Below, in pieces: positions 52,319-60,949 of a DNA stretch of 64,000 nucleotides. The translations under genes and the position numbers were made by a program. The DNA lies in assembly GCF_005860805.1 (NCBI RefSeq), contig NZ_VCEJ01000005.1, positions 868,001 to 932,000 on the forward strand, written 5' to 3'. The stretch comes from Dyadobacter luticola (GTDB lineage Bacteria; Bacteroidota; Bacteroidia; Cytophagales; Spirosomataceae). Position 1 is the first letter of the stretch, and each line of letters opens with the position of its first letter. The notes beneath the pieces are model-generated. The model was not told the DNA's origin, ran no database searches, and saw only the letters and a program-made list of their open reading frames with translations.

Positions 52319-53740
52319 CTATAAACGGATCAACACCATTTTGGAAACGGCTTTTTCCCTGGTTTCAGGATTCAAAAACCGGATCAGCGGCTTGGAATGA
52401 TCGTATTCCGCACTTCGGCCAATGATTTTCAAATCGGGGCGGACGGCCCTGAATTGTTCCAGGTAGGCTTGATTCGTGTAAATCCAGCAATTTTTCAGGG
52501 CCGCTAAATTTTCAAAATCACTGTTAGTCTGAACCTTCGTGCCCGAATAAAAATGCAGCAATGTGGTTTCCGGCGCGTGGTAACTGAATAGCCGGCCTGC
52601 TTTCACGCCATCGGTTCGTGCCAAAGCTCCGAGTTTTGAGCCAGCCTGGTAATCGGCCAGATTAGAATAGAAGAAAATATTCAGTATCAGGTTAGCACCG
52701 ATGGCGACAATCACACTGGCCAGCAGCAGTCGGAATTTTGGTCCGGAGAAAAATATCAGCCAGGAAACAATTCCAAAAAGTGCCATATAATGTAGCATGC
52801 CATAATAATTATTGTCAGGAAAAGGAAACCAGACCAGGCAGAAAAGTACGGCCAGCATGAGATATAAAAAGGCGATCTGAATGTTTGAGAGCATTTTGTT
52901 ACCATTTCGCTGCGCTTGATATATTCTAGTAAATATAAATTCCGACGCGACCACAGCAGCCAGTGGAAAAGCTACAAACACATCATGGTCGGAATGATAA
53001 GGGCTTAGCGAAAGCAAAATAAAAGGGACCAGAAACCCAAACAGGCTCATTTGCTCCGGTTTGCGGTCCATTTTTCCGGAAACAAGCACCTCCCTGATCC
53101 TGCTCCATAATCCCGCGAAGAGAAAGATTGTCCAGGGTGCAAATGTCCATAATGTCTGGATCAGCGGTTCCAATGGTGCAAACTGGCTTTGCGGGCCGGG
53201 CAATGTGCCCCGGCTGAAAATCAGTAAAATGCCTCCCATGATGCAGAGAAGCAGATTTTGCCATTTTTTATGATGTAAATATTCCGCCTGCTGCCAGATC
53301 ATGAACATATAAAATGCTGCCTGATAGGTTTCCACCGACAGGTCGTGGTTCAGCATAAATGAAGATTCCGCAGTAGCAAGAATTAAAACTGCGAGCAGAC
53401 TGGTTTCAGTATTATAGTAAAGTTTGGAAAACCGGTACACCGCGTAAAGCGAAAGAATTGCGGGAAGCAGTCCGGGCAGGCGGTAAGCCAGGTGATTGGG
53501 ACCGAAAATCTGGATCGAAATGGCTGATAACCAGAGCGGAAGATTGGCTTTTTGAAAAAATAACAAGGGGTCATCAAACTGAAAGAAATTGCCCGACCGG
53601 GCCATATCGAGCGCCATGGTAGCATATCGGGCGGCATGTTCATCGCGGAGGGCAACGAGCCAGCCTGTGAAATAAACCAAAAAGGAGCCGATCAGGCCCC
53701 AGGTGATGATCCTGGAAAAGTCTTTCGGTAACACGCGCAA
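52319..53740 (-). CDS. PMT/ArnT-like membrane glycosyltransferase (GT39/GT83 type)
   Basis: A 473-residue polytopic protein with about ten to twelve hydrophobic helices. The first periplasmic loop has ALRDEHAARYATMALDMARS, in which the D-E pair matches the catalytic and metal-binding acidic residues of lipid-linked-sugar transferases (PMT, ArnT). FFQKANLPLWLSAISIQIFG and AYRLPGLLPAILSLY are further family pieces, and the C-terminal 120 residues form a soluble periplasmic domain. It probably moves a sugar from a polyprenyl carrier to lipid A, a glycan or protein. The acceptor is not known. DoxX follows downstream. Confidence 0.88.
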   Translation of the reverse strand: MRVLPKDFSRIITWGLIGSFLVYFTGWLVALRDEHAARYATMALDMARSGNFFQFDDPLLFFQKANLPLWLSAISIQIFGPNHLAYRLPGLLPAILSLYAVYRFSKLYYNTETSLLAVLILATAESSFMLNHDLSVETYQAAFYMFMIWQQAEYLHHKKWQNLLLCIMGGILLIFSRGTLPGPQSQFAPLEPLIQTLWTFAPWTIFLFAGLWSRIREVLVSGKMDRKPEQMSLFGFLVPFILLSLSPYHSDHDVFVAFPLAAVVASEFIFTRIYQAQRNGNKMLSNIQIAFLYLMLAVLFCLVWFPFPDNNYYGMLHYMALFGIVSWLIFFSGPKFRLLLASVIVAIGANLILNIFFYSNLADYQAGSKLGALARTDGVKAGRLFSYHAPETTLLHFYSGTKVQTNSDFENLAALKNCWIYTNQAYLEQFRAVRPDLKIIGRSAEYDHSKPLIRFLNPETREKAVSKMVLIRL

Positions 53741-53767
53741 ATGTTTATGACCATGAACACTAAAGTG

Positions 53768-53798
53768 AAGAAGGGCATTCCGTTTGGATGCCCTTCTT
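53768..53798. terminator. Hairpin between porin-like and glycosyltransferase genes
   Basis: AAGAAGGGCAT (53768-53778) and ATGCCCTTCTT (53788-53798) form a perfect 11-bp stem with a 9-nt loop. It lies 19 bp past the porin-like gene stop on the minus strand. The T-tract is better on the plus strand (TTCTTTTT) than on the minus strand (CTTCACTTTA), so the direction of action is uncertain. Confidence 0.6.
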
Positions 53799-53816
53799 TT
53801 TCAAATAAATAGTGTG

Positions 53817-54458
53817 TTATCTCGTACGGAGTCGCCCCGTGTTCTTATTGTATGTACCAAGCGGAAAGCTGACACCGGCATTGATACCCCAGTTATTGTT
53901 TTTAATGTTGGAGTTGTCAACACGCGTCACGTCCAGCAATCCCAGACCATATCTTGCATCGAAATTCAGCCAGACTTTGTCATGCAGGCGGAAGTTTATC
54001 CCTGCTCCGAATGTCAAACCCAGGTCGAAAGGGCTGTAAATCCGATTATTAGAATTACCATTAATGTTGTTGCCGTCTTTGTCGCGGGCACCTACCAGGA
54101 AGTTCAGATTAGGTCCCAGAAAAATTTTCGGCCGTACTGACTGGCCATATTTTCCGAAAAAGAATGTTGCGAGCAAAGGAGCCTGAATGTAATTAAGATT
54201 TACATTATTAGACTTGTTGTTAACCTGAGCGCCCAACTGCGTAAATAACAACTCGCCGCTAAAACCGAAACCCGACTCAGAGCTGTAATTGTAAAAACCT
54301 CCGACGGTTAAGCCCGCTTTCCAATCCGTATTGTTAACATCTCCGCGGAAGTTTGCAATGGAAACACCCACTTTCGGTCCTATGGAAACATTTTCCTGTG
54401 CTTCTGCCTGCGACACAAACAATGTAACCGCAAGTAGTAAAATAATACAATTTTTCAT
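53817..54458 (-). CDS. PorT-like outer-membrane beta-barrel protein
   Basis: A 213-residue protein with signal peptide MKNCIILLLAVTLFVSQAEA. The mature part has alternating amphipathic strands typical of an eight-stranded barrel: VSIGPKVGVSIANFRGDVNN, KAGLTVGGFYNYSSESGFGF, LNYIQAPLLATFFFGKYGQ, KIFLGPNLNFLVGARDKDGN and LGLTFGAGINFRLHDKVWL. The PKVGVSIAN and LQAPLLA-type blocks are those of PorT/OMP_b-brl_2 family proteins of Bacteroidota. The ligand or role is unknown. It is probably monocistronic; a perfect hairpin follows it. Confidence 0.9.
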   Translation of the reverse strand: MKNCIILLLAVTLFVSQAEAQENVSIGPKVGVSIANFRGDVNNTDWKAGLTVGGFYNYSSESGFGFSGELLFTQLGAQVNNKSNNVNLNYIQAPLLATFFFGKYGQSVRPKIFLGPNLNFLVGARDKDGNNINGNSNNRIYSPFDLGLTFGAGINFRLHDKVWLNFDARYGLGLLDVTRVDNSNIKNNNWGINAGVSFPLGTYNKNTGRLRTR

Positions 54459-54617
54459 GAAGTATAATTTGGTGAACGTTATCCGCCTTCAACAAACCGT
54501 ATGCCAGTATGGCCGGGAGAGCTAGATTTCGGGGTTTATGATGTTTACCAGCACTTTACCCTTCTATTCGTATATTTATATATTTCGAAAAGGTGGTAAA
54601 TCGTAGAATTTAGTACC

Positions 54618-54656
54618 CAGAAAGTGTATACGTTTTCCTTAAAACTTCACTTTCTG
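54618..54656 (-). other. Nested hairpin at the 3' end of the purN-transporter unit
   Basis: CAGAAAGTG (54618-54626) pairs with CACTTTCTG (54648-54656), and inside it GTTTT (54632-54636) pairs with AAAAC (54641-54645) around a CCTT loop. The hairpin begins in the last codons of the APC permease gene. The minus strand lacks a T-tract after the stem, so it may be a stabilising 3' end or a Rho-linked site rather than an intrinsic terminator. Confidence 0.45.
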
Positions 54657-55978
54657 AACTTTTGTAAAATGTAGTACAGCGGTGCGCCGCCGAGGAACAA
54701 GCTCCAACCGACCAGGGCAGAATGAGGGTCGGTAAAGATAACATTACCGGCAACCACAAGAAGGAAAAGCACAAAAAGTGCGGGGATAAGTGGATAACCG
54801 CCGATTTTGAAGCCTTTGTAATTCTCGTCTGAACCCGCCTGCTTCCGGAAAACAAAAAGCGTAGCTGCCGCACTTGCCAGCGCGATCCCATCCACCGACA
54901 TTACATAATTCACGATCTGCTCAAAAGTGTCGAGAACCCAAAGTGACAACAATGTGGTGACGATCAGGAATGTCAGCGTGAATTCCTGTACCTGGGTTTT
55001 AGTATTGACTTTCTTGAAAATCGGCGGGAGAATGTTGTCATCGGCCAGCGCATAGTACACCCGCGGCAGCGACAGCATGTTGGCATTGATAAACCCTAAA
55101 ACCGAAAGAAAAATGGCGACGGAAAAGAACATTTCACCCCACGGCCCAAACAAAGCCCGCGCCACGTCGGCAGCGATGAGGTTCGATTTGGTTAATGCTT
55201 CGAAGCCGAGCACATTATAATAGGTGTAGTTCAATGCAAGGTAAAGTCCTAGTATCAGGAAAATGCCCAGAAAAATCCCGCGGGGCGTATTTCTTACCGG
55301 ATCTTTAATGTCTGCACCAAAATTCAATGTTTGCTGGTAGCCGCCGAATGTGTAGAAAACGGCGATCAGACTGGCACCGAATGCACTCAGCCAGCCTCCC
55401 TGACGTGTCACATTGAGATCACTTGCCTGACCAGCGGGCGAGCCGGAATAGAAAATCCCGATGCAAAGTGCCAGCATCATCAATATTTTCAGGCTGCTCA
55501 GAATGTTCTGTGTCCGCGCTCCGGACTTGATACCCAGCATATTAACTGTATAGAAAAAGAGCAGCGTGATAATCGCGGTACCTCTGATGCCGGCCGGCCC
55601 GTGGGCGAAATCCGGCATGAGCGGGTTAATGTATTCCGAGCCGATCAACGCCACCCCGGCCATGCCGGCGCCGTAAGTGAGCACGATCACCCAGTTGATC
55701 ATAAAGGAATAAAGCGGGTGGAATGCGGTGGAAATTAGTTTGTAAAACCCGCCGGGAAAATGGTGGCGGCTGCCGATTTCTGCAAAAACAAATGCACCGA
55801 TCAAACTTACAATCCCGCCTGCAATCCAGGCTGAAAAGAAAATTTCCGGGCTTCCGGCCTGCTTCGCTACGATGGCGGGCGTGCGGAAGATACCGATTCC
55901 GATTACCAGACTTATGACGATCATGCCCAAATCAAACGGGCCAATTTGCGGACGGATCTTATCGGAAGGTTCGGGCAT
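54647..55978 (-). CDS. APC-superfamily amino acid permease
   Basis: A 443-residue inner-membrane transporter with twelve hydrophobic helices. Helix 1 holds VISLVIGIGIFRTPAIVAKQ, including the unwound GIGIF binding motif of APC transporters; ADIKDPVRNTPRGIFLGIF and LGFINANMLSLPRVYYALAD are further family blocks. It should import or exchange amino acids or polyamines; the substrate is not predictable. The start lies 5 bp after the DMT gene stop, so the purN, DMT and APC genes probably share a transcript. Confidence 0.93.
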   Translation of the reverse strand: MPEPSDKIRPQIGPFDLGMIVISLVIGIGIFRTPAIVAKQAGSPEIFFSAWIAGGIVSLIGAFVFAEIGSRHHFPGGFYKLISTAFHPLYSFMINWVIVLTYGAGMAGVALIGSEYINPLMPDFAHGPAGIRGTAIITLLFFYTVNMLGIKSGARTQNILSSLKILMMLALCIGIFYSGSPAGQASDLNVTRQGGWLSAFGASLIAVFYTFGGYQQTLNFGADIKDPVRNTPRGIFLGIFLILGLYLALNYTYYNVLGFEALTKSNLIAADVARALFGPWGEMFFSVAIFLSVLGFINANMLSLPRVYYALADDNILPPIFKKVNTKTQVQEFTLTFLIVTTLLSLWVLDTFEQIVNYVMSVDGIALASAAATLFVFRKQAGSDENYKGFKIGGYPLIPALFVLFLLVVAGNVIFTDPHSALVGWSLFLGGAPLYYILQKFRK

Positions 55979-55983
55979 TCGGG

Positions 55984-56913
55984 TTAAGCATTGTTTGTAA
56001 AGAAGCCAAGTTCCTGGTAGGAGATCAGTAAGATAGCCAATACTGCCAGGATCAGCCCCAACTGGTTGTAAATATTGAGTCGTTCTTTGTAAATGAGCCA
56101 GGCCGCGACGGAGGACGCCAGCATGGTGAGAATGTTGTAGATCGGAAACACGTAAGCCGCACTGTTTCCAAAGGATTTAAGCGCCAGCAGTAGAAAGTAA
56201 AGCGAGAGAAAATTAGGTACCCCCAGAATTAACCCGCCGATGACACTGCGAAGTTTCAATGTTTGATTTCGAGTTATGATTCGGAAAATCAAAGAATTGG
56301 TGCCAATAATCACCGCGCCGGCGCAGGCAATGATCATGAAAACCGTGGTCTGACCGGGCGCGTAATATTTGACGGATATATAATTGATCAAGGTATTGTT
56401 GGTCCCCGCTGCCAGGAATGTCAGGACCGGATAAACCCAGAGGCCGGAAGCCGGCGAAGCTGTTGCCTTACTTTCGCCGGAAGGTTTGGCGGATTTTTGG
56501 ATCGCACCCAGCGCGAGCGCGGCCAACGCTACGACCAGACCGGCATAGTTCAGCGGCGTGAAAACCTTATTATTATTTTGAAATACAAAAAGACCAAACA
56601 AGACGGGGATCACCAGCGACATATTCCCGGCCAGCGAAGTGGCGGTGATACTCACTTTTTGCGCGGTCTGCCCGATGAGCATAAATGCGGTGACAAACAT
56701 CCCGCCCAAAGCGATCGTGAGGATAGTACCGGTAGAAAACCAGTTCACTTCTTTGAAAACCGCCAGGTTCGGGGTGAGGAGCAAGCCGGTCAAAACGCAG
56801 GAGTAATAGTTGAACACAACGGCGTGAAACGAATCTACCTGATAACGCGGATAAGCCCGCATGATCAGGTAGAGCGCAACAGTGAAAATGACAGCCAGCA
56901 GAAAGTACAGCAT
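55984..56913 (-). CDS. EamA/DMT-type transporter
   Basis: A 309-residue protein with ten hydrophobic helices in two halves. Family-like pieces are LALGGMFVTAFMLIGQTAQK-like sequence at about 65-85, SLVIPVLFGLFVFQNNNKVF and, in the second half, SAAYVFPIYNILTMLASSVA and LIYKERLNIYNQLGLILAVL. The R-L-x-x-x-x-x-G-L end of the second repeat is typical for DMT exporters. Substrate unknown. It lies 6 bp after purN and 5 bp before the APC gene, in a tight unit. It is unlike the EamA protein at 20103 in sequence detail. Confidence 0.85.
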   Translation of the reverse strand: MLYFLLAVIFTVALYLIMRAYPRYQVDSFHAVVFNYYSCVLTGLLLTPNLAVFKEVNWFSTGTILTIALGGMFVTAFMLIGQTAQKVSITATSLAGNMSLVIPVLFGLFVFQNNNKVFTPLNYAGLVVALAALALGAIQKSAKPSGESKATASPASGLWVYPVLTFLAAGTNNTLINYISVKYYAPGQTTVFMIIACAGAVIIGTNSLIFRIITRNQTLKLRSVIGGLILGVPNFLSLYFLLLALKSFGNSAAYVFPIYNILTMLASSVAAWLIYKERLNIYNQLGLILAVLAILLISYQELGFFTNNA

Positions 56914-56919
56914 TCCGGG

Positions 56920-57489
56920 TTATTGTCTGGATAAAATCTCGTCGATGACGCGGGGATAATGTTCGTGTTCCAGAAGGTGGATTTTTTGTTCCAGATCTTC
57001 CGCGGTATCGGTCGGCGCAATGTCGCAGGTAGCCTGGAAAATGACATTTCCCTCGTCGTAATGTTCGTTCACATAATGGATCGTAATCCCCGACTGGGTT
57101 TCCCTCGCATTGATTACCGCTTCGTGGACGTGGTGGCCGTACATGCCTTTTCCACCATATTTGGGTAAAAGCGCCGGGTGAATGTTGACCATTTTATCAG
57201 GAAAAGTCCTGACCAGGATCGGCGGTACCAGCAGCATAAATCCAGCCAGCACGATCAGGTCAATGCCCTCATTTTGCAGGATTTGCGGGATTTTTCCGGT
57301 TTCGTACAAAGTCTTTTTATCAAAGAAAACCACAGGTACCTGCAATCTCAATGCGCGCCGGATTACGCCGGCCATCGGGTTATTGGTAAATATCAGCGAT
57401 ACATCTACATCCTTCCGGTCAGCAAAATATTCACAAATTTTTTCAGCATTCGACCCTGATCCAGAGGCGAAAATGGCAATACGTTTCAT
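56920..57489 (-). CDS. purN: Phosphoribosylglycinamide formyltransferase
   Basis: A 189-residue GAR transformylase using 10-formyltetrahydrofolate in purine synthesis. The N-terminal IAIFASGSGSNAEKICEYF binds the ribonucleotide phosphate. The catalytic N-x-H pair is in MVNIHPALLPKYGGKGMYGH, and the folate-site aspartate is in YVNEHYDEGNVIFQ. The protein length matches the family. It is the first gene of a unit with a DMT transporter and an APC permease; no other purine gene is nearby. Confidence 0.96.
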   Translation of the reverse strand: MKRIAIFASGSGSNAEKICEYFADRKDVDVSLIFTNNPMAGVIRRALRLQVPVVFFDKKTLYETGKIPQILQNEGIDLIVLAGFMLLVPPILVRTFPDKMVNIHPALLPKYGGKGMYGHHVHEAVINARETQSGITIHYVNEHYDEGNVIFQATCDIAPTDTAEDLEQKIHLLEHEHYPRVIDEILSRQ

Positions 57490-57552
57490 TTTAAATAATT
57501 AAATTCTATCGATGAGAATGTGGGGGTACTAGGAGAATCGGGTAGACCAATT

Positions 57553-58248
57553 TTAATAAATCTTGTTCAACTCGCTGTAACCCATCAGCTTTCCTTTTCT
57601 GTAAGTTTCGGTTTTAAGGTCCCAGATTACGCCTGGGGTGCGGTACGAAATGCTCTGCATATCCATTTTTATCGGAAAGCCCATCTTCATTTCCATATTC
57701 ATATCGGAGTTGATCTTATAGGCGTCAAAAGTCCCGGCGGGTACCGTCAGCTTTTCCTGGCTTTCCACTTTGCGGTTTTTGATTTGCAAATTAAAGGCAA
57801 TCGGCATTGGTCCCGACTGACCGTTTCCTTTCACGGAAGCATCTTTCAGGGTTTCGCCGACCGAATACTTCATCGGATATTCAATGTTCTCGTAAGTATA
57901 TTTCATTTCCATATCCTTAAAAGACCTCAGCTGCTCCTCGCTGATCAGCGAGCGGGCGTCCATGGTAAGTACATTGCCATTGCAGGTCAGCGTATAATTG
58001 TTTTTCAAGATCGACTTGTCTTTTTCATCGAACATTTCCATATCCACCGTGAGGATCATGTTGCCGCCTTCCCTGGCGACTTTCGAAATCTTGTAATTCA
58101 GCTTGCCGGTCGGCTTTCCTTTTGCATTAAAATTATTCATTTCAAAACCGGAGCCTTCTTTCATATTAAATCCGGCACAATCCTGCGCCAGTGTGGGCAG
58201 GCTCAGTAATGAGAGGCACAGCACAGCCCATTTAAGAAGTGTTTTCAT
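57553..58248 (-). CDS. Exported TapB/DUF3108-like protein
   Basis: A 231-residue protein with signal peptide LLKWAVLCLSLLSLPTLAQ. The mature part is beta-rich with alternating strands (GKLNYKISKVAREGGNMILT, ENIEYPMKYSVGETLKDASV, QEKLTVPAGTFDAYKINSDM, YRTPGVIWDLKTETYRKGKL). The VPAGTFDAYKI block and the repeated Y-R-x-G-K-L strand at the end are typical of DUF3108/TapB-type periplasmic proteins, which look like half-barrel lipocalin-type folds. The function is unknown. The gene is probably monocistronic, between purN and a UbiA gene on the same strand. Confidence 0.8.
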   Translation of the reverse strand: MKTLLKWAVLCLSLLSLPTLAQDCAGFNMKEGSGFEMNNFNAKGKPTGKLNYKISKVAREGGNMILTVDMEMFDEKDKSILKNNYTLTCNGNVLTMDARSLISEEQLRSFKDMEMKYTYENIEYPMKYSVGETLKDASVKGNGQSGPMPIAFNLQIKNRKVESQEKLTVPAGTFDAYKINSDMNMEMKMGFPIKMDMQSISYRTPGVIWDLKTETYRKGKLMGYSELNKIY

Positions 58249-58347
58249 AAGATAATAAGTGTTGATTGATTTGGTTTTTGGCAGCTGTAAAGATACTTTT
58301 TCCCTTCGGTTTTGATACCGCCTAACATTTAAATTGATTAAGGGGAT

Positions 58348-59229
58348 TTAGGCCCATAACATGGTCATCAAACCCAGCAGCATGATAATCTTGCAAAGGT
58401 TACTGCTCGCCTTGAAATCCCGGCGCGTATCGGCACGGTAAAGTTGGTAGGCGAGTAAAAAAAGCGGAATGAGGAGTAAGACGAAAAGTACTACAAGAAT
58501 CTGATTGTCAAGCGCATGAGCCATCATAAACAAGGTGATTACAAAAAGGAAAAGCACGCCGTAAACGAAATTTTTGGCCTTGCGGATTCCCCAGATGATC
58601 GGTAAAGTCCGGCAGCCGTGAGCTTCGTCACCTTTAATGTCTTCCATATCCTTTACAATTTCCCTTACCAGCGAGATAAAAAAGGAAAAAACCGCGTAAA
58701 TGAACACCAGACGCCGGTTGGCGGGGTAGGGTAATGTTAAAATGAGCAGGGTAAGTCCGGTCAGCAGGGAAACAATGAAGTTGCCGATGAAAGGTTTGCG
58801 CTTGAATCGCTCGGAGTAAAACCAGAGCAGCGTGATGGAAAATACATTGACCAGGAAGATATAAGGACTTACAAATAAACCAAGCACCGCGCCGAGCACA
58901 TTCAAAACCTGGTGCGCACCCATAGCCCACCGCCTTTTGAGATACCGCCCCACTACCACCCGCTCAGGCTTGTTTACGATATCGATTTTTACATCAAAAT
59001 AATCATTGATAATGTACCCTGCTGCGGCAATAAAGACAGTAGAAAGGGAAAGGACGAACATATTCACGTCGCCGAGGATGGCGCGCCACTCATGCCTGGG
59101 GCCGATCAGTAAAATGCGTGTAAGATATTGAGTAAGAACGACAATGATCAGATTGGTCATCCTGACGAGGCGTACGCTGCCCGTAATGAAATCCCATAAG
59201 CTGACTTTTTGCCTGGCAGACACATTCAT
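58348..59229 (-). CDS. UbiA-family prenyltransferase, GGGP-synthase-like
   Basis: A 293-residue membrane protein with about eight to nine helices. The two aspartate-rich motifs that bind magnesium and prenyl diphosphate are NDYFDVKID (N75 to D83) and DMEDIKGDE (D194 to D201). The family closest by eye is geranylgeranylglycerol-phosphate geranylgeranyltransferase as found in Bacteroidota, though menaquinone or haem prenyltransferases cannot be fully excluded. The aromatic acceptor or glycerol-phosphate acceptor is not decided by the sequence. It is divergent from bshA, with 182 bp between. Confidence 0.85.
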   Translation of the reverse strand: MNVSARQKVSLWDFITGSVRLVRMTNLIIVVLTQYLTRILLIGPRHEWRAILGDVNMFVLSLSTVFIAAAGYIINDYFDVKIDIVNKPERVVVGRYLKRRWAMGAHQVLNVLGAVLGLFVSPYIFLVNVFSITLLWFYSERFKRKPFIGNFIVSLLTGLTLLILTLPYPANRRLVFIYAVFSFFISLVREIVKDMEDIKGDEAHGCRTLPIIWGIRKAKNFVYGVLFLFVITLFMMAHALDNQILVVLFVLLLIPLFLLAYQLYRADTRRDFKASSNLCKIIMLLGLMTMLWA

Positions 59230-59411
59230 GCAGGTTAACGCTGGAAAATAGAAGGTTTAGGCACTAAAATTATTCATTTTATAGCATTAACGAGAATTGC
59301 GGACATCTTTATCCATTTGTGGGATAAAAAAGAGGCATTTGTTGTTAGGTTTTCAAGATCTGTTATTTAGGCAGGTCCAACCACCGGGTCTTCAACTATT
59401 TTACTAACTGT

Positions 59412-60551
59412 ATGAAAATTGGTATCGTATGCTATCCCACATTCGGAGGAAGCGGCGTAGTAGCAACTGAACTGGGAAAAGCTTTGGCAAAAGCCGGTCA
59501 CCAGGTTCATTTTATAACATATTCACAACCTCAGCGTCTCGATTTTTTTAATGAAAATCTTTACTACCACGAAGTAAATATCCCCGCTTATCCATTATTT
59601 CAATATCCGCCTTACGAATCGGCACTTTCCAGCGAGATGGTGCATGTGGTTACCCAGTACGGACTGGATCTTTTGCATGTACATTATGCCATTCCGCACG
59701 CTTCTTCGGCTTACCTGGCCAAACAAATACTGGCACAGCAGGGAATTCACATTCCGGTGATCACCACTTTGCATGGTACCGACATTACCCTGGTTGGAAA
59801 AGATGCTTCTTATGAACCGGTGGTAACATTCAGCATTAATCAGTCCGACGGTGTGACGGCTGTTTCAGATTCACTGAAAAAAGATACTTACAGTCATTTT
59901 AATGTGACAAAAGACATTGAAGTGATCCCCAACTTTATTGATCTGGACCGTTTCAGCCGTCAGAAAAAAGACCACTTCAAGCTGGCGATCTGTCCAAATA
60001 ACGAGAAACTGGTCGTGCACACTTCCAATTTCAGGAAGGTGAAGCGGATCGACGATGTGGTGATGATCTTTGAAAAGCTCCGAAAACTGCTACCAAGCAA
60101 ATTGCTGCTGGTAGGCGACGGCCCCGATCGCGCGCGTATCGAGCGCTTGTGCCGGGAGCTGGATATGCTTTCCGACGTACGCTTTTTAGGCAAGCTGGAT
60201 GCGATCGAGGAGGTGTTGTCTGTTGCCGATCTGTTTTTAATGCCGTCCGAATCAGAAAGTTTTGGTCTGGCAGCCCTGGAAGCACTGGCTTGCGAGGTTC
60301 CTATCATTACCTCCAACGCAGGCGGCCTACCCGAGCTGAACGTGCAGGGCGTGACCGGCTTTATGAGTAATGTGGGTGATGTAGATGATATGGTGAAACA
60401 CGCGGCATACGTTTTGGATGACGATCATCTGCCAACTTTCAAGGCCAATGCGCTGGCCCGCGCCAAGGAATTTGACGTAGCGAAAATATTGCCTCACTAC
60501 GAAGCCTACTATGAAAGAGTGGTGGAAAGCAGCCGGGCGATTGAGATTTAA
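59412..60551 (+). CDS. bshA: N-acetyl-alpha-D-glucosaminyl L-malate synthase BshA
   Basis: A 379-residue GT4-family glycosyltransferase that joins GlcNAc from UDP-GlcNAc to L-malate, the first step of bacillithiol synthesis. MKIGIVCYPTFGGSGVVATE carries the glycine-rich loop specific to BshA, followed by HFITYSQPQRLDFF, the catalytic HGTDITLVG, and the C-terminal nucleotide-sugar site PSESESFGLAALEALACEVP. Bacillithiol in Bacteroidota is a redox buffer and metal ligand. BshB and BshC genes are not in the window. A DUF4834 gene follows 62 bp downstream. Confidence 0.96.
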   Translation: MKIGIVCYPTFGGSGVVATELGKALAKAGHQVHFITYSQPQRLDFFNENLYYHEVNIPAYPLFQYPPYESALSSEMVHVVTQYGLDLLHVHYAIPHASSAYLAKQILAQQGIHIPVITTLHGTDITLVGKDASYEPVVTFSINQSDGVTAVSDSLKKDTYSHFNVTKDIEVIPNFIDLDRFSRQKKDHFKLAICPNNEKLVVHTSNFRKVKRIDDVVMIFEKLRKLLPSKLLLVGDGPDRARIERLCRELDMLSDVRFLGKLDAIEEVLSVADLFLMPSESESFGLAALEALACEVPIITSNAGGLPELNVQGVTGFMSNVGDVDDMVKHAAYVLDDDHLPTFKANALARAKEFDVAKILPHYEAYYERVVESSRAIEI

Positions 60552-60613
60552 GTTATATTCGTGTGTTATTTTTCCAAGGTTTACGTTATTGAGAGAGTAA
60601 AAACATTTGAAAA

Positions 60614-60868
60614 ATGAAACTGCTATTCAACATAATCCTCATATTTTTTATTCTGATCGCGTTTGTTCCGCTTTTCAGGAGATTTATTTTCCATCTGCTT
60701 GTGGGACGGCAGCTGATAAAACAGCAGGAGCGGCAGTATAAAACGCAGAAGCAGCAGGATAAACAAAACATGAGAGGTGGTGTCCGTGTTGACAATGTTC
60801 CGCCTGGCGCCAACCAGTCATCGCAGTTCCGCGGTGGGGAGTATGTGGATTATGAGGAAGTGAAATAA
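60614..60868 (+). CDS. DUF4834 family small membrane protein
   Basis: An 84-residue protein: an N-terminal membrane helix (LLFNIILIFFILIAFVPLF), a basic and glutamine-rich stretch (QQERQYKTQKQQDKQ), and a C-terminal GGEYVDYEEVK that is the recognisable conserved end of DUF4834. Found only in Bacteroidota as far as I know. The function is unknown. It follows bshA on the same strand and may share its transcript; a strong terminator follows. Confidence 0.88.
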   Translation: MKLLFNIILIFFILIAFVPLFRRFIFHLLVGRQLIKQQERQYKTQKQQDKQNMRGGVRVDNVPPGANQSSQFRGGEYVDYEEVK

Positions 60869-60898
60869 AAAGATTTAGTTTTTTTGATTATAAACAGA

Positions 60899-60936
60899 GC
60901 AGCCGGCACCTTTTGGGTGCCGGCTGCTTTTTCTTT
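60899..60936 (+). terminator. Terminator between DUF4834 and carB
   Basis: GCAGCCGGCACC (60899-60910) and GGTGCCGGCTGC (60916-60927) form a perfect 12-bp stem, followed on the plus strand by TTTTTCTTT. On the minus strand, after carB, the tail is weaker, so it is mainly a plus-strand terminator but may stop both convergent transcripts. Confidence 0.85.
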
Positions 60937-60949
60937 ATTGACCTGCTGA

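Noticed and set aside
57520..58209. 229-residue plus-strand frame opposite the TapB/DUF3108-like gene
   Set aside because: It covers a gene with a signal peptide and family motifs on the minus strand; its histidine- and phenylalanine-rich sequence is a shadow.
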